Assembly (NCBI GenBank): GCA_030374805.1 | Contig: JARGSG010000214.1 | Coordinates: 1-64,000, forward strand | Direction: 5' to 3' | Source of the DNA: Gracilaria gracilis | Lineage: Eukaryota > Rhodophyta > Florideophyceae > Gracilariales > Gracilariaceae | Length of the DNA: 64,000 bases | Part shown: in pieces, positions 52,077 to 61,867 of the stretch | Layout of the letters: each line of letters starts with the position of its first letter | How positions within the stretch are numbered: position 1 is the first letter of the stretch | Translations under genes and position numbers: made by a program | The notes under the pieces: generated by a model | Database searches by the model: none | What the model saw: the letters and a program-made list of their open reading frames with translations, nothing else | What the model was told of the DNA's origin: nothing

Positions 52077-54176
52077 TCCAAATCTCCGACTTCGACTTCC
52101 TCTCCCGTTACTTCCCGGTACACTTCTTTCTGGTCGACTACTAAGCGCAATGTCGCGTCTCTTCTTTTTCCCATCGAGGCACTGGAAGATGGACAACACA
52201 GCCACCGAGTCGATCAAACCATGCATATGCAAAACGCGGAGGAACGCAAGAAACTTAAGTCGCAGTTTGAGTCGAATGATATGAGCTCGGTTCTCAATTG
52301 CAAAAAGTTCCAATGTATACCTAGTAAACCGGTCGCCATAAAGCGACGGTAGCGGGAAATTTTCATGCGCAAACTTGTTCCACATTACCATAAACAGAGT
52401 TTCCGTTGTAGTGGTGTTCTCCAAGTACATGGCACGTTCAATAGCTAAACGACCACGCCAGGACTGATCCACTTCATCTTCCGAATCAGGGTCGTCTTCG
52501 TCATAATGCTCCTCCTTCACGGGCGTCATGGTGACCACATGAAAGAGCTTCCGATGTCCGAGACTTTGTCGAAAATCGAAACGTTTTCTAGCATTGCAGC
52601 TCGAGAATGAAGTTAGAGGGAAGTATCTTTGATTCCCGCGAAGACTCACTCCATCTTCATCGCGATTGATGGTGTAAATCGCCTCACACCACTCTGAACA
52701 AAACTCGGTGTTCGCCTTGTACGCAAAATCGTGAGGTCTTTGACAGTGTTTGCAGCACCTACTTAGCTCTTCTTGTACTGCTGATAGAATGTCGCGACGC
52801 GTGTTGTCATACAATTCCGTAGAAGCTACCGATTGCAAGTCGGAGGATAAGGCATTGTCTCGCAGTGAGACGCGTTCCACGGCTTCCCTGACTTTCTCAT
52901 CGGCGCCGGCGCTGTTGTTTGCGTTAGCGACATACGAAGCATAGCGGTGCGGATTGGCATAAATAATTTGTTCGGGTAGTTGTACAGTGCCATCACTGGA
53001 ACGCATTCTCTTAGGTACCGATGACGAAAGTGGGTCAACCGATTGTGCTGGTTGAGGATCCATGCGCTCCACGCTGAATCGTAGCAGGAAAGGGACGGTC
53101 TCGTTGCGAGCAGCGGTGGTGGAACGAGCACCATCGCCGTCGGAAGGCTTGGCAGATTTGAGACTGGTCAATTGAAACTTCATTTGTTCATGCTCCATTT
53201 GAAAGTGACACAGAAGCGTTCGATATCTGTAACAGTTTCTATGACACCAAGGACAAACAAAATCGTGTCGTACGATGCCATCCCAATGCGGTACCTGTTG
53301 CGAAGTGTATGTAAGCGTGATCATGAGGTTCGGCTTGTGTCGTCGCACCGCTTTAGAAATGGAATGTTGTGGGGCTCCCTCCAACTGCAAAACGATGCTC
53401 GCAGCACCCGCTCCAACAAATGGCAGATCACCCTTCAGCGGAGCAAACGACGCGCTCGACTGCCGTACAGCGCGTTCCAAAACTACGTGCTTCGGTTGTG
53501 TAGCGCTGTCATTGACAAGGTACAAAGGCAGCGTTACAAAACCATTCGGTACAACAGTTCCATTGGCAGACCCCTTCTCCCAAAGCACAAGCTCTCCACG
53601 CAGCTTATCGGAAGTTCGATTCGCAGCAGAATTATCATTCGCGGTGGGCATGAGCTCCACAACAAGACTAAGAGCCTCTGCATCAGACGACAACACCGGC
53701 AAAACGGCAGAGATGTCAAAAGTTTCTCTAATTGCGACGTCAGACGGTTCCACCAATCCGGCGGAGAGATCCTCAGCCGGCCAAACGCGAACAGACAAGT
53801 CTCTCAACGAAAAGGACACGTAATGACCGCCCTCCTGCCTAACGCACAAACAAAGTCGCATCGCCGCAGTCAACGGTACGTACTCGCCATCGCGAAACAG
53901 GCGAGTGTTAAACAATCTTGTGCGAATGCCTGCGCGCAGCACGCAGCGACTGGGGCGAACTGTGAGCAAGAGGTGTCGAGCGCCGGGCGCGGAGCGATAT
54001 GAAGGACGGGTCCACGAGATATCCCACAGTCGACGGCGCGCTCGTTGACGATCGTCGTGTACATAACGTAGATTGCGGACGAGAAAGGGTGGCTTCCCAC
54101 GGCGATGGACCTCAAGTAACGCTGGTAGGATGGGTGGTGATGGACGTCGATTAGCGCCGCGCTGCGACGTAGACAT
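52065..54176 (-). CDS. SUZ12: SUZ12-type Polycomb repressive complex 2 subunit (VEFS-box protein)
   Basis: This is a 703-aa intron-less protein. The ATG at 54176 is preferred over an upstream non-ATG extension. The SUZ12-type C2H2 finger lies at about residues 308-335 (FVCPWCHRNCYRYRTLLCHFQMEH). The VEFS box spans about 538-665 (HVVTMTPVKEEHYDEDDPDSE, DQSWRGRLAIERAMYLEN, MWNKFAHENFPLPS and a following helix). SUZ12, VRN2 and EMF2 proteins of this layout bind and activate the E(z) methyltransferase that makes H3K27me3. A Cys-rich insertion (CCKHCQRPHDF...EFCSEWCEAIY, about 480-510) is not part of the usual SUZ12 layout that I know. The C-terminus is basic. Confidence 0.92.
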   Translation of the reverse strand: MSTSQRGANRRPSPPILPALLEVHRRGKPPFLVRNLRYVHDDRQRARRRLWDISWTRPSYRSAPGARHLLLTVRPSRCVLRAGIRTRLFNTRLFRDGEYVPLTAAMRLCLCVRQEGGHYVSFSLRDLSVRVWPAEDLSAGLVEPSDVAIRETFDISAVLPVLSSDAEALSLVVELMPTANDNSAANRTSDKLRGELVLWEKGSANGTVVPNGFVTLPLYLVNDSATQPKHVVLERAVRQSSASFAPLKGDLPFVGAGAASIVLQLEGAPQHSISKAVRRHKPNLMITLTYTSQQVPHWDGIVRHDFVCPWCHRNCYRYRTLLCHFQMEHEQMKFQLTSLKSAKPSDGDGARSTTAARNETVPFLLRFSVERMDPQPAQSVDPLSSSVPKRMRSSDGTVQLPEQIIYANPHRYASYVANANNSAGADEKVREAVERVSLRDNALSSDLQSVASTELYDNTRRDILSAVQEELSRCCKHCQRPHDFAYKANTEFCSEWCEAIYTINRDEDGVSLRGNQRYFPLTSFSSCNARKRFDFRQSLGHRKLFHVVTMTPVKEEHYDEDDPDSEDEVDQSWRGRLAIERAMYLENTTTTETLFMVMWNKFAHENFPLPSLYGDRFTRYTLELFAIENRAHIIRLKLRLKFLAFLRVLHMHGLIDSVAVLSIFQCLDGKKKRRDIALSSRPERSVPGSNGRGSRSRRFGART

Positions 54177-54417
54177 GTTGCGGCGGTGCGCGAGCGAGTA
54201 GGCCACCGTAGGGACGACGACGGGGACGCGAGTCCGCGTGGTTTCTACCAAAAGGTGAACTTATCTGGTCTACGAGGGTGCTCAGGCGGCGTTTGGCGGG
54301 AAATGGAAACAAAAAAATAGATCTGTGCTCCAAGTCAAGTCGGAGCAAAGTTTGCATTTGCGAACACGCGTGACGCACAACAGCAGGGCTTTAATTTTCG
54401 TTCTCTTCCGGCCGTCA

Positions 54418-55472
54418 TCAGCGGCGCGGCTGGCGCGGCGTCGGATCGTCGATGCCGTGGATATTACGTTCGTGTTTGCGGCGGTTCCACAAGTTGCCAA
54501 AGCTTCGTGAACACCCCGGGGCTCGGCACACGTAAGGTCGAAGTTTTTCGTGCACGTTTTGCTACAGATGGGGAACAATAATGTTAGTTGTATGTTCGCA
54601 CAAACTGCCGCCCGTCTGTGAATGGAGAGCAAGAGGAGGCTGAAGCATCTGAACTTACGGTGTGAACTTTGAGACTCCATGCGGAGCTGAAACGCTTGCC
54701 GCAAAACGGCTCCTTGCATTCGTGATCGCGTCGCTTTTCGTGCACCGTGCGTAGATGACGCGTTAGCGTTCCGCTCTGTCCAAATCGCGCCGGGCAGATT
54801 TGGCATTGATGGTTCTTAATACCGCGATGAACCTGCGCCCAAGTCCAAAAGTCGAAACAAGTCAGTCAGATGAAACACAAGCATGGAAACACAATAACAG
54901 TGAATCGTGTCACACAACGTACCGTGTTCTCATGGATTTCGACGTGCGTACTGGAGTAGAACGACTTGCCGCAGATGGAACACTTCTTCCGTTTCGTGTC
55001 AGGGCGAGTGCGAGGGGTCGACTGAGTCGTCGGCCGAGGGTCGTTGCGAAGCAAAGCCGATATCGGAGCTCCGCCACCGCCGCCAATCGCGCTACTACTT
55101 GCACCGCCAACCACGCTCGCGTTGCCGCCGCCGAGCTGAAGGTCTGGGCTTGCACCCGCGGGCACTGGAAGAAGAGAATGCCCCGGTCTTAACACGGGCG
55201 TCTATATGGAAGCAACGCAACAATGCCCACGGTCAGAGTTTCAGGTTCAAGTGGTCGTACAATCTTTCGCATCGTTCTCGTGCAGAGACGTGTGCAGAAA
55301 CTCAAAAACGTACCTCGAAGTTATGTGCGCCATTTCCGCTACTACCTGCGGCGCGTGAGGTACGTTGCGGTGCTGGGAAGTTTCGGTTGCTGTTTTGTCG
55401 CTCGTAGCGGGCTCGACGATGCGAATTGTCCGACTTGGGAAGTGGTCCGTGAACGATTTGAGACAAGTCCAT
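54418..55472 (-). CDS. Four-finger C2H2 zinc-finger protein A (four exons)
   Basis: The exon model is 55314-55472, 55202-free exon 54923-55201, 54659-54832 and 54418-54561, with GT-AG introns of 112, 90 and 97 bp, all phase 0. The product is 251 aa. The N-terminus reads MDLSQIVHG, followed by a Gly/Ser-rich linker. Fingers: CSICGKSFYSSTHVEIH, CQICPARFGQSGTLTRH, CKEPFCGKRFSSAWSLKVH and CRAPGCSRSFGNLWNRRKH. Introns 2 and 3 fall exactly between fingers, positions shared with paralogue B. It is probably a nuclear DNA-binding factor. The gene starts 242 bp behind SUZ12 in the same direction. Confidence 0.85.
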
Positions 55473-57892
55473 GTTACTCGGAGCTGGTCTTGTGTGTTGA
55501 AAGTGCTCTTGCTGTTCTGAAAGTCAACGCTCTCGTTTAAATGCGGGATCGAGGGGCGGCACGCGCAGCGAGGCTGAACCCCTAGTGGTGTAGCGTCTCA
55601 CTCAATGTGGGCCGTGTTTGTACATTTTGAGGTTGTTGGCTTCCATCTAGCAACAAATCTTTTTGCTCTGACGTAAGCTTGGAAAACGTTTGTGGAAACG
55701 CTCCTCTGAAGCTTGGACAAAGGTTTTGGTTTTGATTACTCATCACCCTTTCAAACGCTCTGCGCTTTGGGCGACAATAGTTCGCGACACAGCCACGCAC
55801 TGCTGCCCAGACCCAGCGAAGAAGGACGTTCTGATTTGCTCTGAGAACGGCGCTGAGACACTGTTTTTCTGCGCATATGTGAGTTGGAAATTGAGTGGGT
55901 GGAGACGGGTGAGATTCGCAACTAGGAACGTGTTTGTCGGCGACGGCGTGCGTGATGTCCTCTCCTGGTAATAACCGTTAACCACAGCAAGCCACAAAAC
56001 ACGTCATGGAGCAGGCGTGTGATTCTTGCAGAAAGTGGGGCGCTCCTCAAACAAGGTGGCGCACAATGAGTCTCTTGTGACTGTTACTGATAATGACAGC
56101 ACTTGACCTCGCCCTTACAGGAGGTGGGACCAACTCTTTTGAACGAAGCCGCCGCCATAGTACTGGTCTTGTATGAAGGCTAAACGACCTTCTGCCCAGT
56201 TTTAAATGAGAGCGAGCGCGCATAAATAGAGGACGTTGAGGTCTGTGGCGGCACCGCGTATCGCGTCCGAGCCTTAATGATGCAACATCTCCGCTTCGTA
56301 CCAAATAAAGACGTGCGCTTGACAGCGATCTGGTACTCGCCAGTGCTATTTTGGACATCGTTACTTGTCCAAAATAGCGCCGGCAAGTCAAAGTTCCTGA
56401 GAGGTACTACAAGTACCTTGATGACGGGGGCCGTCGCTGTCGGACGACTGAATTGTTAAGCGAAGAGGGTAAAGGATAACCTGTTTCACCTTGTCGTCGC
56501 GTGTGACTTCGTGTGGCGCTCTGGCCGATGTTTCAAATGCATGACCGGTTTCCAAAGCGTACCGTACGGGTAAACAGTTTGACGGCGAGGGACATTAGTT
56601 TACGATGGCGCACGAGAAATTCACTTCTTCCACTATCTTACGCCTCGTCAGTCGCACGCGATGGGAGCGCGCAGCGGCTTCACTGAAGCTGGTTCGCGAG
56701 GGAACCGGTCTGTGAAAGCGAGTGAGTGGGCGAGACGCCCACAGACGACACGTCTGCGGTGTCAGTGAGCTGTGGTATCTACCTGGCGTTACATCCAGAA
56801 ATTTGTGTACCGCTGAGGAGGTCTGCGGGTGTAATGTGAGCCACTACCTTGTGGCAGCTGAGAGAGATGAAGTACCGTTGGTAGTACAAAAGTAACCACC
56901 GCAGGCGTGTGCTTCAAAGGACCAGATGTGCAATCGAGGCTCGACGGGCATTTTGACAGAGAGTGGCACAGGCTGCCATACAGACAACATAATGTACAGC
57001 ATGATGATATAACATCATCATGATGTACATGGTATACTTCATATCGTTGACGAGGACGTGTCCAGTCGGCAAAGCTGCGTAGAAAGCGCCGGAGGTCCTC
57101 GATCTCGAGCCACACGTAGCTTCATAGTAGCACAACTAGAGGTAAGCTACCCTTGGTAGAACATGTGGTGGTCCCAACATCGGTGACCGCTCGAGATAAA
57201 TCATCTTACAATACCGGAAAGATGATGAAGGGGCGAGTTATCTGCCGCCATAACAGTTGGGGAGAGAGGCGAGCTACAATCATACCACGCTGTCGAGAGA
57301 TTCGAAAGCCGTACGAGAGATGAGTGGTAGCGTGCGCGAGAGGAGTTGACAGCTTTTGGAAATACGAGGAGAAGGCCGTTCGCATTGGTTGACGTGATCT
57401 TGAAGATCTGAGGGACAGGTACGAACTTTGATGTGCGAATCTAAAGATGAGGGTGCCCCCCTAGGCGAGTGCTGACGTGCCTTATTTTTGCGCCTCGTGC
57501 GTAAAATGGCTCGCCATTGAGGATGGTGAGGGAACCAATTTCTACGGCGCGGAAAACACCTCTCGTAGTACATGATACCATGGTATAGACAGGTTGGCCT
57601 GGTACGGGAAAGGAAACAATGACGTTGTGCTCGACGTGAATTCGGTACGACTTCATCTTCGTGCAAACACAATATAGCATAACTATATCTAGCTCAAAGT
57701 TAACCTTCTTGCCCTTATTAAGGTTATCTTCAGACTGCATTCAGCTAGCAGGTGCGTCTTACATTGAAAGCACCGTGTAGCGAAAGAATGGCGCTCAATT
57801 TGCGCTGACAGCTCTCATGTTTGTGCGCAGATGCGCGCTGCAACGAATGAACGAGGCGGTTCCTGGTCGTACCACTAAACCATATCTTGAGC
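55473..57892. other. Intergenic region between the two zinc-finger genes, nothing recognised
   Basis: This is 2.4 kb without a supported ORF. A 12-bp perfect stem (gctattttggac / gtccaaaatagc) sits at about 56344-56378, and an imperfect catgatgat palindrome at about 56999-57025. It contains the promoter of finger gene A and the 3' flank of gene B. Confidence 0.5.
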
Positions 57893-58833
57893 TTAACTAT
57901 TTATGCCGCCCTGTCGGTTGGCAGATACGTTGTTGATGGTCGCAGACGGGCTGTCTCGCTGTATCCCATGCACATTCCGTTCATGCTTTCGCCGATTCCA
58001 GAGGTTTCCAAACGCGCGGCTGCAGCTGGGTACGCTACAGCCATACGGCCTCAGCTTAAAATGCACGTTTTGCTGTTTCATGTCAACAGTTTTTGGCGTT
58101 AGATACTCATCACCTCTTGTGCTAGACACGTTTGCTTACAACTTACCACATGAACTTTTAGACTCCAGGCTGAACTGAATCGTTTTCGACAATTGGGTAG
58201 CTTGCATTCGTGATCGCGTCGCTTTTCGTGTACTGTCAGAATGTGGCGTGTTAATGTTCCGCTCTGTCCAAATGAAGAGCTACAGTGAGAACATTTATGT
58301 CTTTTGATTCCCTTGTGAACCTGTCGGAGACACAGCGAACAAAACGGTTGGTTAGTTCTCGCCACATGGATGTTGAAAATAAAGACACGTACTGTTTCTT
58401 CATGAATGTCCAAATGCGTACTCGAGTAGAAGGTTTTCATACAGGATTCACACTTTCTTCGTTTCGAGAAACCTTCCAATCTCTGTACATTGTTGGAAGA
58501 AACCTCCAAGCTTCTTCTCTTCGGCCGACAGACTCCAACTCTCACTCGAGTTTGAGAACACGACTTAGGCGCAGAAAAAGTAGGCACCCACGGCTGCATT
58601 GGCTGAGTGCCTTCTTCACGCACTTCTGATGCCGTGAAGTCAGCCAGCGACGGAGATGTTGAATTTGAGGAAGAATTGTTCCGATTCCAACCCGAGACGC
58701 TCGAAAATGGAGACAGAGGCGTCTTGCGTAGTGAGTCGTAGTGTGGCCCGCCTAGCACTGAATTCTCACCAGTGTTAACAAGTTTGGCGTTATTGAGAAT
58801 GCTAGATATATCCATGCTTCCCAATGGTTGCAT
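57893..58833 (-). CDS. Four-finger C2H2 zinc-finger protein B (three exons)
   Basis: The exon model is 58393-58833, 58147-58320 and 57893-58072, with GT-AG introns of 72 and 74 bp, both phase 0. The product is 264 aa from the ATG at 58833; an internal Met at residue 7 (MDISSILNN) lines up with the start of protein A (MDLSQIVHG) and may be the true start. Residues about 20-125 are Ser/Asn-rich. Fingers: CESCMKTFYSSTHLDIH, CSHCSSSFGQSGTLTRH, CKLPNCRKRFSSAWSLKVH and CSVPSCSRAFGNLWNRRKH. The second exon is exactly as long as its counterpart in A (174 bp). The first intron is a multiple of three and open, so it could be mistaken for coding. Confidence 0.85.
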
Positions 58834-61800
58834 GGGGATGGCTCGGCAACGAAATGGGTCCTCTCTGAGCTTTGATCTTCAATGAAGGCCGTCTAAAGAT
58901 GTCGCAGAGTACTTGAGTCTGCAGGACTTGGGAAGAATAAATGGACATCACAGATTACAGTTCTGGATCTTTCGGTCTTATCAATAGAAGTGTGGAACGG
59001 TTTGCATACGTGGCCTGGAAAGGCTATATTATGTGAAGTGCAAGGAAGAGGGCCTCCGGTGCAGTCCATTTAGATTTAAACTGAGTGGAGCTCTAACAGC
59101 ATCAGAGTTGGTTTCCAAAGAAATTCACCGCAAGCTAAAATGCATTCGAAGGTGTATTATTTGTGATAACCGACTGATGGCTAAAACTCAATATCTTAAA
59201 ACGATTGGAACTGATCCATGCTCCAAAACGTCAGTTCCACTAGAAGAGTAGTATCGAAAAGGCGGGAAACAACTTGGAACCAGTTAGCTAAGTTTGGCGA
59301 TTTAAGGGTCATGGCGCAAAATTTGCATATGTTTCCGTTTTAAATGGAACGTGGAACTCTTTTTGGAAAAAGGGTCTAACGCCCTCTTAGCTCCACAGCC
59401 ATCACTGACGGACGTACGCTCCGCCAATGTCTCAAGAGTGGCCCTTGCTCCACAGAAGGATAGTGGGAAGCTATGATTGGCATTTTGATACCTTAACAGA
59501 TAAATATAAACCTTGTTCAATGAACAGTGAGCGCGGAAACCACTGAAAGTGTTGTCACAGTTTGTGTGACAGAGGGGGTTCATGAGTAATTCGTCAACGA
59601 TCATGTGGACAGACTATCATGAACATGAACTACAAGTGAGAACGATGAGAACGATAAGAATGGTCCACGTTCGCTATTCGGTCTAATCTGTATTAGCAGC
59701 ACAGTAGATACAGGATTGTTGGCTGGGCTCGAATTCTAACCCAAAATTCATGAACGCATTCCGTTCAGGTTGACGATGGTTGCAAGACTGTCGACAAGAC
59801 ATCCACTTCGAGGCTTTCGTTAAATCCCACTCCCTTCTGTTCCTCTTCATGTTTACGACGAGTTGCAAAACTTCTTCCCCAAGCTGATAGAGGCTTTTCG
59901 GAAATCAGCTATTACCATGAATTCATTCGGTGTATGCAGTAATATGTGTGTTTAAGAGTTTTGTGAAAGGAAGCTATGGATTATTGCTTGGCACCGGCAC
60001 TGTCGGGGTCACAGGCGAGTATCCTAAACGGAAACAGTAAGTGTGACCTGTCTGTCGAAAGATTCATTTTGCCTCATGCGTGTTCGTGCAACCGCCTTCG
60101 CATATCGAAAAAGGATGGAACCAACGCAGTTATCCGTTACTGTCATACTGAAAATGCATACCAGAGGTGATTCCTAGTACTTTCAAATGTGCCAATGAGG
60201 AATCAAAGGGTAAGGTTTTTCGTTCTCGATAAGGCTCTACGCCCGTGCGGCTTTTCTCTGTGACAACTTTTTCTGGAAGCAGTTGCTGTTCCCATCGCTG
60301 TTCCCATCATACGTCTTGTGCCACAGCTTTTCCTCTTCAAGCATTTGAAATGAAGACAGATGTGCCGGTCGATGGTCCGACACGCAACACGATCTCGCGA
60401 CTTTCACAACCGATCTCCTTTCTTCCTCCTTGCGCAAAGGGCGGGTGCTTTGCCCCTCACTACAGCTATTATGGCAGAAGGGAAATTGGTTCATGGTACA
60501 GGTGTATCTCTGTTGATATGGCATTTGACCCAATGCTGAGCGGAGAGTACGTGACGCTTCTACTTGGTCACGGTGAATACATCCACCCGTTGCTCTAATT
60601 TGTTCATCTATGGAAGTTTTGGCACCATGACAGCAGTGAAACTGCTCATTTCAAATGCGCTTCATCCCAAAGAGGGTGTTTGCGCAGGGAAGATCGTTTT
60701 TCTGGAACTCTTCCACGTCTTGGAGGATTTCGACGCAGTTCTGTATCGTTCAGATGGCGGAAAGAATGCGTAACAAATCGTTGCCTCGAAGATGAACTCT
60801 GCGGCCTCAGTCTTTTTGTTTTGTAGATGTTGAACGTTATAAGAGGTGATTACTCCGGCGGAAGTATCTCCGTTCCAATTTTTATTTCTGATAGAAGAAA
60901 GAAAATATCAAACTTACGTCTACAGAATATGATAGTTGGTCACGGTCTAAGAATGACCACTTTGAAGACTTAAGTTTGTACTGAAAGGGGGCAAAATGGC
61001 GCTTGGTGTGGGTATTTCAGACGCACAGAAGGATTATAGATAATCTGCATAATACTGTGTGTGAGGTGTAGGATGACGCAACTGAAGCGTCTGGAGCAAT
61101 TGTTCTGAAACGAAACGTCTGTTGTGATAGTGGGGCTGGTAGGTCAGGCTCTTGGAGTAGGTTGTGGGAGCGTAATAAGTGGAAAAATGCTCGCTGTATT
61201 ACTGTTATAGACGCGTAAGAAAAACATTAAGGAGTCTAAGGGAATATTACAGACGTTGCGTTGAAGAAGTGCGAACTTGGAGTGAAAAGATGTCACGAAG
61301 ATTGGGGAAGAAAGTGACTCAGAAGTGTGTGTTAGATGGAACTGATAAGGATTATTGTGGTCCAAGAACAGCCACCAATCGTTTATTTTTGGCAGAGAAT
61401 CTGTATGGGGTACGGATTCTTTTTCATCTTTGTTGATTCATGACTCCACAAAAGCGTACGGTACGTGACACAACTGTGTGTGCGACGTCTGCATGACAGG
61501 TACGCAGAAGATGGGTGATATGGACAAGAATGGGAGACTCCCTATTGGAAGCATGGGTGCGAAGCAGAGCAGTAGGACGCAGAGAGGTGGGAAAGGAAAG
61601 AAAGATGACAAAGCGGACCGGCGCTGAGAGCAAGTATCGCTAACATGACCCAGTGGGCACCTTGTAACGAGAGCGCGTGTCAGACAGCGCATCGAGATAT
61701 GCGCATATGCGCTGGCGCCTCGCCACCTTGGTTCATGTATTGCGCTTGTCGTGAAACAACAAATTTGGTGCATCATCATTTTATTTGCAAACTTTTTGTT

Positions 61801-61867
61801 CTGGCGGGTACGTGTATGACGCGCACACGTATGTTCAGAGGCATAAGCACGGAGTGCCACTTTCGCC
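58834..61867. other. Intergenic region, nothing recognised
   Basis: This is 3 kb with only short frames on both strands and no domain, repeat or RNA that I can identify. It contains the promoter of the TFIIIC-like gene, where GC rises sharply after about 61.8 kb. Confidence 0.5.
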
